From: Podospora pseudocomata
Taxonomy: Eukaryota > Ascomycota > Sordariomycetes > Sordariales > Podosporaceae
Direction of reading: 5' to 3'
NCBI RefSeq assembly: GCF_035222375.1
Contig: NW_026946366.1
Location: 992,001-1,056,000 of the forward strand
DNA: 64,000 nucleotides
Shown here one piece after another: positions 1-11,886 of this stretch; within the stretch, counting starts at the first letter, position 1, and every line of letters begins with the position of its first letter. A program made the translations under genes and the position numbers. The notes under the pieces are model-generated. The model was given only the letters and a program-made list of their open reading frames with translations, made no database searches and was not told the origin of the DNA.

Positions 1-1215
1 TGATCCTGACACAACCCACTTCGAATCGGGCGAGAACGCTACCGAGTTGACCCCATCGCCATGGCCCTCGAGCGTCTGCGTACATGAACCCGTGGCCGCC
101 TCCCAGATCTTGATGGTACTGTCGTCTGATCCTGACACAACCCACTTCGAATCGGGCGAGAACGCTACCGACCAGACCCAATCGCCATGGCCCTCGAGCG
201 TCTGCGTACATGAACCCGTGGCCGCCTCCCAGATCTTGATGGTACGGTCGGCTGATCCTGACGCAACCCACTTCGAATCGGGCGAGAACGCTACCGAGTT
301 GACCCTATCGCCATGGCCCTCGAGCGTCTGCGTACATGAACCCGTGGCCGCCTCCCAGATCTTGATGGTACGGTCGGCTGATCCTGACGCAACCCACTTC
401 GAATCGGGCGAGAACGCTACCGAGTTGACCCTATCGCCATGGCCCTCGAGCGTCTGCGTACATGAACCCGTGGCCGCCTCCCAGATCTTGATGGTACTGT
501 CGTCTGATCCTGACGCAACCCACTTCGAATCGGGCGAGAACGCTACCGACCAGACCCAACCGCGATGGCCCTCGAGCGTCTGCGTACATGACCCGTGGCC
601 GCCTCCCAGATCTTGATGGTACCGTCCTCTGATCCTGACGCAACCCACTTCGAATCGGGCGAGAACGCTACCGACCAGACCCAACCGCGATGGCCCTCGA
701 GCGTCTGCGTACATGACCCCGTGGCCGCCTCCCAGATCTTGATGGTACCGTCCTCTGATCCTGACGCAACCCACTTCGAATCGGGCGAGAACGCTACCGA
801 CCAGACCCGACCGCGATGGCCCTCGAGCGTCTGCGTACATGACCCCGTGGCCGCCTCCCAGATCTTGATGGTACGGTCGGCTGATCCTGACGCAACCCAC
901 TTCGAATCGGGCGAGAACGCTACCGAGTTGACCCTATCGCCATGGCCCTCGAGCGTCTGCGTACATAACCCCGTGGCCGCCTCCCAGATCTTGATGGTAC
1001 TGTCCTCTGATCCTGACACAACCCACTTCGAATCGGGCGAGAACGCTACCGAGTTGACCCCATCGCCATGGCCCTCGAGCGTCTGCGTACATGAACCCGT
1101 GGCCGCCTCCCAGATCTTGATGGTACTGTCGTCTGATCCTGACGCAACCCACTTCGAATCGGGCGAGAACGCTACCGACCAGACCCAACCGCGATGGCCC
1201 TCGAGCGTCTGCCGG
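1..1215 (-). repeat. 126-bp WD40 tandem array of the first NLR
   Basis: About nine and a half units of 126 bp, each encoding a 42-residue WD40 repeat (CTQTLEGH..., SVAFSPDSKWV, GS.D.TIKIWEAATG). Units near 241-366 and 367-492 read as identical DNA. Amino-acid differences between units fall at the residues after GH, before SVAF, and around GS.D, the same positions that vary in the other arrays here. The array continues beyond position 1. Confidence 0.93.
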
Positions 1216-3739
1216 CACGCATTCCAATTATCCTCTACCATTGGCCTCGAAGTAATCCACTTCCGTTCTTCCTGCGTAAATAGGCCTCTTGTTATACTTT
1301 GGGCGGGGCTGAATACAAGTGCTGAAGCGTATACCTGAAGAGGATAATTCTCAACAACCCATCTCCAGTATAAAACGAATCGGCGCATGTCAGCGACAAG
1401 GCTTGGTAATTGAGACGTAATCGAACTGTGCTAAATTCCTGTTAGAACCGCTTAGTAAGAGGATACTATCACTGGGTAGAGCCTACCTGAAGAATGCTTT
1501 CGAGCTTTGCCATTGAAAGTATCCCCTGCGGCATGCTCTTACAAAGTGAAAGTGCTTCAAGCCAGTGGAGGTAGTGCTGCCTCAGAAAGTCATCGACGAT
1601 ACCACTATCTTGGAAAATATCTGGGTGCTTGCTATCGTCGCTCGACTGCCAGTTACAGAGATGATCAACCCAGTAAACGCACGAGTACCGCACTGTCGCA
1701 AGAGGGTCCGGGTCCGGCACTCGGACGTGGTCGATAGGATATCCTGGTATACATAAACCGTATACATCGCGTTGCAACTTGCCTGAGAGAAGCTTTAGTG
1801 ACCGATCCGATATGTCATGGTGGGTCACAGCCACACCACTGGGGAAAAGTAATTGGGAGGCTTGATCACTCAAGTAGTCCTTAGCTGATTGATGAACGAG
1901 GTAGATCTGGTTATCTCGAACCGTGAGAAAGGATCCGCACTTGGCCACGATCTTCTGAATATTTTCCGTCGACCTGACAATCCGTTCCGGTAATCCAGAC
2001 AAGCCGCCTATTTCGTCCAAGTGAAGTGGGCGGTATGCTACCGTCACCACCGAGAGAATGCGCCAACAGAATTCCGAGTCCCGTTTATTCCGCCTGATCT
2101 CATCCAGCATGCGCTTGTACATCCCATCCAGCCCCGGTGGCACTTCTTCGACAATCTGCAGAACATGCCAGCTCTCAACCCCATCCATGCTGAGTTCCTG
2201 TACGACGAGGGCGACCCAGAGGAACGTGCCGTTTGCCTTGTTGTGTAGAATATCCCGTACTTGATCCTTTAGCAGGCGTCGTCCTGAAGTGCTTCCAACC
2301 CAGATAGTTTATCGTCGATGTACACATCGACGGCATGAGACACCTCCATCGCATTTTCCTTCAGCTCAAGACTAAGCCTTGTTCGCGCATTGTTAGATTT
2401 CAATTTCTTCTCGATGATCGTCTCGTTCCGGCTTGTTAAGAGCCATTTTATCCGATCGGATGAGATACAGACGATAAAGTCTAACAGCTTCGGTAGGTCG
2501 ATAACACATTCGTCTAGGGCATCGACGACTAAACAGGTTGGCTTCACGTTCGGATCTCCTAGCATCCCCACTAAAATGTCCGAGAGGGCGAACCAGGCAT
2601 TTGCGTCGGAGAGGGATTTACCAGCGTCGGTGTATTTACGCACGTGGGAGATGAGACGTGGCTGCTGGTGGGCAAGAAGATAGATCAGGCCACGTAACAC
2701 GGCAATGGCGTTATTGATGCGGGAGTCGGTAGCTTGGCAGAAGAAGTAGGCCAGATTACGACAATGCCCGTCTGCAACAATGGCTCCCTGTAGCTCGTTG
2801 ATGATGCCGCAGAGTAACATGGTCTTGCCTTTGCCGGGATCTCCATTGATCCAGAGTAAGCGGCTCTCCGACCGTTCACGCCATAGACAGAAGTCGGGGT
2901 TGGCGAAAACCCAGCGGTAAGCGCCAGCAAGCAACCCACCTTTTGCCTCCTCGATGCGCTTCTTATCAAGGCGCGGATCGGTAGAATGTAGACTGGACAG
3001 ACAGCGATCATGCTTACTAATTTCCTCTCGCAGCCGCCCAAATGCTTTATCTTCTCCTTCGCCATACAGAAGCGGCATTGTTACATCAAAGATGCCGAAT
3101 AGCGAGTACGCCTTGTCTTCTTTTTGTGTGGTGTTGCGCTTTCCGACCCACGACAGACGCTCTTCGATGCTGAAGTCGGACAATGTATTGCCTGGGAGAG
3201 CCTCTAGGGGGAATCTCGGTTACATCGTGGATTTGTTGTTCCAAAGACTTCTTGTCTCCTAGACGCTCGCCCTCTTTGGAGAAGAATTCCACAATTGCTG
3301 GAGCAATGAGCTCTTGAAGGGTCCATCCACGAGTGAACCACTTAGATTTTCGAAAGGTCAATTCCCACCAGCCAGGGTTGCCGTCGGTATCCTGCTGGCA
3401 GGTTGAGACGTCTGTGAGATAGACATAGCATTTGGCTGCATTGCGGTACCACTGAAACATGGAGTTAAGGGCGCGCTGAACTTCGGTGCTGTCGGATTTG
3501 TCGATGCAGCATGTGTCGACCCAGAAGAATTTCAGCCCATCGCGTCCGGCTTGATCTCCGCAAAACTGTATCTTGGAGTAGCCTCTTTTGTTCTTGCATA
3601 TACCGTCCTTTATATCCTTAAAGATGACCTCTTCATCGCCCCAGGTGTGCGAAAGTATTGCGTACGGTGGGACCTGGTCGTCGGGAATGTCATCCGTCAA
3701 ACTAAAATCGCCGGTATCATTGCGTTCCAGGAGGCGCAT
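1..3739 (-). pseudogene. HET-NACHT-WD40 (HNWD) NLR receptor, decayed, runs off the left edge
   Basis: This is a STAND/NLR receptor of the Podospora HET-E/HET-D/HET-R type, used in heterokaryon incompatibility and probably immunity. The start at 3739 (MRLLERNDTG) matches the family's conserved N-terminus. Order on the minus strand: HET domain (AILSHTWG, FFWVDTCCIDKS, GWTLQELIAP), NACHT with P-loop GDPGKGKT near 2820-2850 and Walker B CLVVDALDEC near 2510-2540, then WD40 repeats from about 1215 down. A 56-nt intron at 1431-1486 separates NACHT from WD40, as in the two paralogues. Three single-base frame changes are visible against the intact paralogue at 32448-36819: in a G5 run at 3207-3211 inside HET, at about 2275-2290 after NACHT, and at about 590 in the WD array where one C is missing. 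Either the gene is a recent pseudogene or some indels are sequence errors. The 3' end lies outside the window. Confidence 0.9.
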
Positions 3740-4280
3740 TGTCGAAAAACCGCCGAGCTTAGCTCTCGTAACTTCTCGTATGACTGTCCGACAGCGGGAA
3801 AAGGCGAGCAGGTGGGCCGGGGGGATGGACGAAACTAATAGGCTCAACAAATCAGTAGCTGAAACAAGGATAAGCTCTCAGACATAGATCAGAATCACCT
3901 ACCACGAGTAATTGTTGAGCTACGTAGCGCAAATCTCAGTCGGTTCGATCGTTGCAGCTTAAAGGTAGTTGTTGTTGCTGCTGTCTCTAAGGGTTAAGGT
4001 GCTGTCCTGCCCAGATTGCCAACCCCGCACATCAGGCATTTTGCTGGCGTTGGCACCCGAGCGGCTGGCGCCAACTGCGCATACTGGAAGTATCGTTATT
4101 GGCGGTGTTTCGCTGGCGTGCATGAAGATGTCCCTTTGGAGGCCGTCGTTTTGGCGCGTCTGTATGCTAGCCGGTGCCACGAATGCACTGTCCATAAAAC
4201 CGTAATGTTTCTAGAAAGTTTGAGGCGGCTGAGGATCGGCATCTCGTTCATTTTACAAGGAGACTACACAACAGATTGCC

Positions 4281-4604
4281 GTGAGGACGCAGCAGGCTAC
4301 GAGACGAGGAGGGGCGACGGCTACACAACTTGCAGAGAGGGCGGAGCTCCTTGAAGAACAAGAATTTGCAGGTCTGACAACTGTCTGGAAAGAAGTCTAC
4401 AGTTTCATGCGGTGCACCGGTTCTCCCTGCCAAGGGACTTATTACTGGCGGGATCCAGATAACCGGAAGCATTACAAACTTGATACAAGTGTCTTGCCAA
4501 ACCATATCGACTACGCTGAAGGAGGTAACATACTCAGGACTCTATATCAAGTCCACTACAAAAAGCCATTTCGCCTCCACGTTTCTGTTAGAAATAGCAA
4601 TTAG
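4281..4604 (+). pseudogene. Possible remnant of an uncharacterised fungal protein
   Basis: The 107-codon frame contains a protein-like segment with CTGSPC, then YYWRDPDNRKHYKLDT, then DYAEGGNIL. From memory, many fungal genomes encode uncharacterised proteins with a cysteine pair followed by W-x-DP-x-x-KHYKL and a glycine-rich turn, and this looks like a fragment of that type. No convincing start or neighbouring exons were found, and the frame after about 4604 is AT-rich and unremarkable. It could also be a chance open frame. Confidence 0.25.
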
Positions 4605-5470
4605 CATTATACTCGCCTGCTTTTTAGCTGACCGAGGTAATAATTCTATTGCCGTTTTTTTCAAATATTACGTCATGGTCCTGAGATGGGATGTCTGCCA
4701 TATCGCCTTTAATAACGCCCTCTTCCTTGATAAGTTCGGAATAGGTTTGTTGGCTGCGTTAATTTGGATGTGGATACATGTTGGGGCCATCCAGACCTTA
4801 TTGCGAGTTAGGAAGTCGTCGGTGCCAAATCCATAATGGGCTCCACGAAAAGATAGGCCGAACAATACTATTCAGGTTATATCGAGCTGATAGTAGGATT
4901 AGAATGCAGTACGAGTGAGTAGGAAGTGTATGCTGGATAGGCGAGTGAAGGGGGTTGCTAAACTGGGATGAACAGCACGCACTTGAGAAGGGGCTGGTCC
5001 GTCCTACCGCCGGTTTCCCAAAAGCCCTCGAGATCTTATAGGATTATAGTATATCGGCCCGATAAAAACCCTAAGACCCGAGATTTGCGGGTAGGCTAGG
5101 GGGAGCAAACGACTATATACCTGAGGTGAGGGCCTGGGCTGTGCCGCAGTGATGAGCCAAGTCCAGCACAAACGTGTACGGATATCCAAACGTGATCCAG
5201 TCTCTCGGCTGAATCCTCAGCAAAACGCATTCCTTGCGATAGTACACATATGATCTTGATTTCGGCTTCGAAGATCGGAGTGGTAAATGTCCAGTTATAC
5301 AAAGAGCTATGCTTCATCATCATTCCGCCTTGAAAGCCTGAAAATGCAAGCTCGATGTACCGAAGTACCTCTATTTTCTACAGCCCGTTTTCTTTTCGAT
5401 TTCTATTTTCTGTCGGCGGTTATATGCTTCAGGTTTATTGGAAGACTGAGGGGTGTGAATGTAGAAGATA

Positions 5471-5552
5471 GGGAGAGAAATCTTCCTCAGTTTTTGGCAG
5501 TATGTCATCCGAAATCTGTATCGGATTTCCCTGGAAATGACAGTCTGGATGT
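5471..5552 (-). repeat. Dispersed repeat fragment, related to 31141-31222
   Basis: Read on the minus strand, these 82 bases match the plus strand at 31141-31222 at most positions, including the shared blocks AGGGAAATCC, CATACTGC and GAAGATTTCTCTCCC. Both copies keep a short shared reading frame (KT-E/K-EDFSP). The family is not recognised. Confidence 0.6.
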
Positions 5553-5735
5553 TCAGTACCTATTCCGTCTGCAACTGAACATATCCATTTACCAACAGGC
5601 ATCTGTTGGTCCTTTCCCTGTAATGACCCGGTGCCTTTCCAATGCATGTATTCTTTGCTCTTGTGTCCATGTTCAGATTTTTTGCTTTGGCGAATGAGGT
5701 TGCGTCCCTCATTTTTGCGATCGGCAGGTGTAGGT

Positions 5736-5747
5736 GTATGTGTGTGT

Positions 5748-5793
<46 letters not shown>
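5736..5793 (+). repeat. (GT)n microsatellite
   Basis: Nearly pure GT dinucleotide tract interrupted by a few TA steps. It creates spurious His/Thr and Cys/Val open frames on both strands. Confidence 0.97.
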
Positions 5794-5794
<1 letters not shown>

Positions 5795-7077
5795 AGCATC
5801 GAAACTCAGCAACGGAGGGTTAAGCATGGGCTGTGGTTCAGGACGCAGAGAACGTGATTGTGGCACAGCAACAAAGGGAGCTAGGTCTTCAGAATGACAG
5901 ATGCCGCGCGCTGCAAGGATCATCCAGAAGCCTGTCTTTGCCGTGGGCAGGCACCAACGTGCTGAATATGCCTCTTTTCTGCAGCGAATATCACTATGGA
6001 CCTGCCTGTAGCGTAGCGTGATGCTGTTGTGTTGGGTTTGCTGCTCTAGGTCCGATACACGTGATGTGTTTTGCTGTTACAGACTGGGAATTGGAAAACA
6101 TGAAACTTGGGATGAGCCCTATATCTGAGCGTGGTCGCGTACTCCGAAAGTTAATTGCATCTTCAAGACAGTTTTGGTGGCCGAACTGCCTGAGATGAAA
6201 TGTACCTTTTTGACGCTAGAATCATCTCCACAGCAAGATCATTTCCCATCTCTGCCAGCTTGGCGAAACCTAGCAAACTTCCATTTTTCGGCCCCCGGAA
6301 CGGCCCATCAACACCCATACCACCCCCCAACGCATCCTCCCATCTGACTTGGCATCCAAGGTCAAGTTTCGGCTGATGTGGCACAGCACCCAAATCCAAC
6401 CCGCTTTCCCAAATCTCACCCCCTTAAGCGAACCACTCTTTAACAAAAAGGTAAAGATTCTCTCTCCAAGCTGTGCCACACACCCAAACCCACACACTGG
6501 GCTGAGCATCTTATCCCCTTATCCCCCCTATGGCGCGCCACGTCCGGGTATACCGCCCGTGCCGCACTCCTACACCCCCAGGCAACTCATGAGACTTATC
6601 CAATCATCATGTGCCAAAAAATACAAAAAGGGGTTAGCCAGGTTTATGGGCGTATAGCAAAGGCCCCACCACACCTACCTGAGCATTAGTAACCACGCCG
6701 CATTGGAACACTGCATAAACACATCAGTTTTCCCAAGCTGGAAGACTTGACGCTGTTGGCTGTTGCTGACCATCCGGTATGCGTCGAGATGGCGAAGCAA
6801 TCCTTCACAAGTCCAAAACCCCTTTGGCGCCCACATTTTCATGGTGTTCCAGTTCTGGGGGAGAAAAAGACTTAGAATCCAAAGAAAGAATGGGGTTTTT
6901 TGCCTTTTCTTTCTTTCTGGAAAGCGACAACTGAGATTCCGAGCGCTATATTTGGAACTGGACGATGAAAAGGACGACATTCTAGCAAGTCGACGTTTAC
7001 ACTACCCTTCCAAGACATTGACGATAACGATTTCTCTTGTCGTGCCACCCAGCTCTTGCTGAGCGACGCCCGCCAAG

Positions 7078-8529
7078 ATGGTCTCCCTCACCACAAAGCA
7101 GTCATTGGCGGTGCTCGCAACGCTACCGAAATGCGCTGTATGATGATACATTAACATCCAATCCTTCACTCGTCTCTTGCTAATAACCTTACTTAAGATG
7201 GATTGCATGATGGGAGCACCCAGCACCGGCCAAGGCTCGACAGATGTTGATCTTTGCGCACCTCAACCTCTAGAGACCACCAACTGGGTGATGGGTTGCA
7301 TGAAAAGCAACTGCTCAACTCCAGAAGCACTCTTTACTCAGAATGCGACCTTACGAGCCTGCGGTGTCGAACCTAGGATGGAGAGGCAGTGGCTGCCTGT
7401 GATGACGACGTTTATGATCCTTGCCTTCATTGCCGTCGTGCTGCGGGTGGCCAACCGGCTTTACACGACCAAGACGTATTGGTGGGACGATATCTTTTTG
7501 TCCTTGTCGATGGTATGTTATGGAGAGGCTGTCAAGAGGAATGAGGTAACTGACTGTGCTGAAGGCTGGTTCCTTTGCCTACGCTTCGATCCATTACGAG
7601 GCGATAGGTCACGGTTTCGGACGAGAGTTTTGGTCTCTGTCACCAGATGAGATCAACTACATTATTGCTGTGAGTATTCTTGCCAAACATCGCCGTCGAC
7701 AACTTCCACTTACCAGGGATAACAGGGCGTATACGCGAGCATGCTCGTCTTCCACGCAGCTCGCATGCTGCTGCGCCACTCGCAAATCCTCTTCTTCCTT
7801 CGCATCTTCGTGGTGGGCAACTCGAAGCCAATGATCAAAGGAACCATGATAGCAAATGCTGTCCTCTCCACCGCCATCGGTCTCATCATGGCGCTCCAGT
7901 GCATGCCCGTCAATTTCTTCTGGATGCGATGGGATTCGACGCAAGAGGGCAAGTGCCTGAACAACCTCCAGACCCTATGGATCACCTCCGTCTTCACCAT
8001 GTTACTGGACGCCTGGACACTCATCCTGCCACTGCCCTACGTGGCCAAACTGCAGTTGTCGGTGAGGAAGCGAATCGGCATCTCGATCATGCTCGCCACC
8101 GGTCTGAGCATCCTCATCTTCAGCATCCTCAAGTTCTGGTCTGGTGCCATCACAGTGGAGGAGCCCAACCCAATGTATACCTTTGCCCAGGTGTCGATGT
8201 GGGCGTCGTTGGAGATCAACGTGGGGATCATCTGTGCTTGCTTACCGGGTATAAGACTACTATTCAGCAACTTGTTCAGGCAGACGGGTTGGTTTATGAC
8301 GAGCAGTATTGGGAGGACGGAGCATATTTCGCTGTCTGGGTCTCCCGACCGGAGTGGAAAGAAGTCGTGCCCGGAGTCGCAGATTCGCATCACGACAACT
8401 ATTCAGACCAAGGCCACGCATGCGTTGACTGATTCCGAGTCGCATCTGCCTCTCCATGCGGCGAGCTTGGGGGCGGCGATTCATCCTGCGAGGCAAGAGC
8501 TGGGTGTGGTGGCCAATGCTTGGGCTTGA
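7078..8529 (+). CDS. CFEM-containing PTH11-like seven-helix receptor (fungal rhodopsin-like family)
   Basis: Four exons are supported: 7078-7137, 7198-7512, 7565-7669 and 7726-8529, giving about 427 aa. The first intron has GTATGA, a CTAAT branch site and TTAAG; the others have GTATGT and GTGAGT donors. The N-terminus is a CFEM-like extracellular domain: LPKCA, then spaced cysteines, ending in the typical SNCSTPEALFTQNATLRACG. Only about six of the usual eight cysteines are present. A seven-helix body follows (FMILAFIAVVLRVANRLY, YWWDD, GHGFGREFW, ILFFLRIF), then a polar cytoplasmic tail. PTH11-type receptors sit in the plasma membrane and sense surface or nutrient cues; the ligand here is unknown. 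The start at 7078 was chosen because it restores the LPxCA motif that begins CFEM domains. Confidence 0.85.
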
Positions 8530-9058
8530 GTGGACGTCGGAGAGGGACTGTATAGATAGAATTGGAGATACCCATAGTGTCATTGAAGCAATGTTTCCGT
8601 GAAATCGCCGTGACTAAAAGGCCGATGTCATTGGCATGGTGTGAGCCTGTCATCATCTTTCCTCACAAATCAGGTTCGCTGCAGAATGAAGGCACGCCAG
8701 TGGTTAGCTGCACCGGCAACCGTCACCATTGAACCACTGTTCCTTCCATGTGAAAAAGAGAAAATAGGACCGACTGGCATGCCGACTGATTCCCTGCAGT
8801 TGGACTAATGCGAGCGTTTGACTGATAACCGTCCACCCTGCGCCGCTACGCCCATCGATCAAAGCTTGCGCCTTTGCCTGGGCTGTTGTGTTGTTACGTC
8901 TTCGGTCGGGAACACGGCGCTCAGACTGACCTGAGAGTGATGTTTGGAATAGCAAGGTCGTTCATACCAACCTCCCTGCCCAAAGGATAGTTACAGTGGC
9001 TTTCTTGACCTTTCGACGTAGGCGACGACTAGCTGCAGCGCTACTACACCACTCAACG
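8530..9058. other. Intergenic region
   Basis: This holds the 3' flank of the receptor and the 5' flank of the MFS relic. No further gene, repeat or RNA is apparent. Confidence 0.5.
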
Positions 9059-11122
9059 ATGCATGGAAGCGATCTAGAGAACCGACCGGAAAGCAATGAA
9101 AGAATACCACGATGGAGCCTTGGTGTGCTCAACCCAAAGGACACAGTCGACGTTCCAGGTTTGATATCCTCCCTGTCTTCTCAGTTGCATGCTGACGCCC
9201 TCAACCGTCCATCTAGGCACCGTCCTCCTTCTCGTCGGCCTCTCTTCCCAACCAAAACCCGACACTCACTCGGATGACCTTAATCCCCCCTCCCCTCCCG
9301 AAGAACCCAACCAAACCTCCTCTCCTCCACGCGACGATGACCCCCCAAATACCACCCCCACTGGCATCCTCCTAGCCCCTCAACCCCTCCCCCATGACGA
9401 CCTCAGCTGGCCCCCCTGGCGCCGCAACCTCGCCCTCCTCACAATAGGCCTCTACTCCCTCCTCGGCGGTGGAACAACCCCCCTCCTCGCAGCAGGCTTC
9501 ACCAACATCTCCCAAATCTTCTCCATCCCCCTCCACCGCATCTCCCTCACTACCGGCCTCGTAATGCTCGGCCTCGGTATCGGCTGTCTCCTCGCCTCCC
9601 CCACGGCGATACTCTACGGGAAACGTCTCGTTTACCTAGCCGGCTCCCTCATTTTTCTCCTGACATGTGTCTGGTGCGCGTTAAGTCCGACGTTTGAGAG
9701 TTTATTGCTTGCACGGTTTGTGCAAAGGGGTGACAATCAGTCCTATGGAGGCGCTGCCGATCGCGACGATAACGGAGTTGTTCTTTTTGCATGAACGAGG
9801 GGGCGGGGGGCGGGAGGATAGGGGTTTATGGGCTTTGTTTGTGGGGGGGGGAAGAATTTGGTGCCGGTGATGGGGGCGGGGGCTGTTCATGCTTTGGGGT
9901 TGAGGTGGGGTTTTTGGGTGATGGGGGTTGGGGTTTGTGGGGTTGGGTTGTGGGGGTTGGTGCCGGAGACGTTTTGGGATAGGGAGTTGGAGACGATTTT
10001 GGAGAGGGAGTCGACGGGAGAGGGCGGACGGGGGAGGGAAGGAGGGGGAGAGAAGATGGAGGGGAGTGGTGAAGAGAGCTCCAGACGTGATGGTTTGGGG
10101 GAGATGGGTATATCAAAGCAGCAAGGTAGTAGACGGTCTGGGGAGACGGTTGAGGTGTTTGAGCTGGTCGAGACGGCTAACGATCCTGCCACTATCTCAA
10201 CATCTGCAGCTGGTTCATCATCATCCGAGACGCCTGGGAATCAGGATGTGGAAAAGAGGGCAACCGAACATCAAGCGACGCCCCCGAGACGAAACGATTA
10301 CACCAGTCGTATGGCGGCACGACCAAAACGGGTCGTTTAGGACACATCTACTGCCGTGGCACGGCAGATTACGAGAGGATGAACGCTGGTTACGCGTGGC
10401 GGCTAGACCGTTCTTCCTGTTTGCCTACCCGGCTATCCTCTGGTCAGCGATTACCCACTCTTGTTGCATCGGCTGGCTGGTGGTTATCTCCGAGTCGATG
10501 GACGTTATCTACCGGAACCCCAACAGTTATCACTTTGGTGCTTTCTCGACTGGCTTGGTGTATATTTCTGCATTTATCGGTGGCGTGTTGGGCACGGCGA
10601 TAGCAGGCAAGATGTTGAATGTCATTGTGAGAGCTATGGCTCGCAAAAACGGAGGAGTGTTTGGAGCCCGAGTTTCGACTGGTGATGATGATGCCGGTGA
10701 CCATCACTACGGTAGTTGGGTTGATGGGTTTTGGGTGGAGTGCTGAGGTGCAAGATGCTTGGATTGTTCCGACGGTGTTCTTTTGGGATTATTTCTTCTG
10801 GATATTCATTGTGAGTTTGGCCTTCATGAAGATGCGGAGAAAATATTTACTGCGAGACAGGGGTTCGACGACCGCCATCACTTTCTGTGTGGATAGTTAC
10901 CGAGAATTTGCTGGAGAGGCCTTTGTCGCATTGAATTTCAGCAAGAACATTTTCCACGGCTTGGTCTTCAGTCCCTTCATTACTGGATGGATCCAGACTG
11001 ACGGCTCGAAGATTGTGTACATTTGGATTATTCAGTTGCTGGCGATGTTTCTTTACATTACCGTTGTTTATTTTTTTTGGAAAGAGGGCGCGGTATTGGG
11101 CGTCAAAACAAGCGTTCCATGA
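9059..11122 (+). pseudogene. MFS drug/metabolite transporter, broken reading frame
   Basis: The N-terminus (RWSLGVLNPKDTVDVPG) begins at 9059 and joins over an intron at 9159-9216 to a polar stretch and then membrane helices. Recognisable MFS landmarks are LLARFVQ, then SPMEALPIATITELFFLHERG, GVYGLCLWGG, LLPWHGRLREDERWLRVAARPFFLFAYPA, FGAFSTGLVYISAFIGGVLGT and EFRLVM followed by the last helices. The family normally encodes one 12-14 helix transporter of about 550-600 aa. Here the frame changes at least four times: after FVQ near 9728, at a G9 run at 9845-9853, once before about 10340, and near 10662. A probable intron near 10812-10861 leaves one more base out of frame. Several changes look like single-base gains in homopolymers, so sequence error is possible, but the number favours a pseudogene. 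Confidence 0.85.
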
Positions 11123-11187
11123 AAGTATTACGTCTACTGACTAGAAAGGGAGAAAAGATGTAGAAGATACAACAGGTCCAATCAACC

Positions 11188-11886
11188 CTACTCAGTCTTC
11201 ATGGCATCCCGGATCATGGAGCATTCGACATACCTCCCTTCCAAGTATTCCGCCACCTCTTCCACATGGAAGCCGTACTTCTCAAACAACGGTTTCCCCG
11301 CAGGCGAGGCCTCGAGATAAGCCTCATGGCTACCCTCATCAACCATCTTAACCCCCCACTCCATCAACAACCGACCAGCGCCAGAGCCTTTGTACTCAGG
11401 GCGGGTAGCAATGAGAGCCAGATACCAGTGGGCTTTGCTGCCCATGTACTTCTGATGCCGGGCATACTGGTCACTAAAGAACGCCATACCAAGGTCGGGG
11501 TCGGTCATGCGGTCCATTACTTCCCGAGGGACGTCCATGTCGGAGGAGAATAAACCCGGGAGTGTAGAGTTCTCAGGGACAAAGACCCACTTGGCTAGGC
11601 CGACTACTACAGGAGGGGACAGAGAGATGACTTTGGCGATGGCGAGGTGGGAGTTATTGTCTGAGAAGGTGAAGGCGATGACTTGGGTCCAGAAGTTGAT
11701 TTTGAGATGTTAGTCGGAGATGTGGTTGATTATGACGTTGGTGGAGAAGGCTTGCTCGAGGAGGATGCCGCAAGGGGATACGTCGCAGGGAGTGGCGGGG
11801 CGAATTTGGGGTCCGTGTAGAAAGCGAGCTTTTGCGATGGTGGTAGATCTGGAGATAGAGGTGGTAAGAAGGGAACATGTTGTCAT
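11188..11886 (-). pseudogene. GNAT-family N-acetyltransferase with an in-frame stop
   Basis: The minus-strand frame from 11886 (MTTCSLL...) runs through IRPATPCDVSPCGILLEQAFS, typical of the GNAT N-terminal strand and helix, then hits a TAA at 11710-11712. It resumes without a frame change as NFWTQVIAFTFSDN, VVGLAKWV, then LALIATRPEYKGSGAGRLLMEWG (the acetyl-CoA binding motif A) and the C-terminal EASPAGKPLFEKYGF. GNAT enzymes move the acetyl group of acetyl-CoA to an amine; the substrate is not deducible. The first ATG after the stop, at 11538, would give a 116-aa C-terminal piece. Apart from the nonsense codon it looks well preserved, so loss is recent or it is a sequence error. It is convergent with the MFS relic. 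Confidence 0.8.

Larger units (their letters stand above)
3740..7077. other. Intergenic stretch with a possible gene remnant, a dispersed repeat and a GT microsatellite
   Basis: I see no complete gene here. Open frames are short and lack recognisable domains, apart from the possible remnant at 4281-4604. A repeat shared with 31.1 kb and a GT microsatellite are listed separately. The last few hundred bases are probably the promoter of the downstream receptor gene. Confidence 0.5.

Noticed and set aside
5560-5923. Frames with poly His/Thr or Cys/Val
   Set aside because: They are translations of the GT microsatellite.
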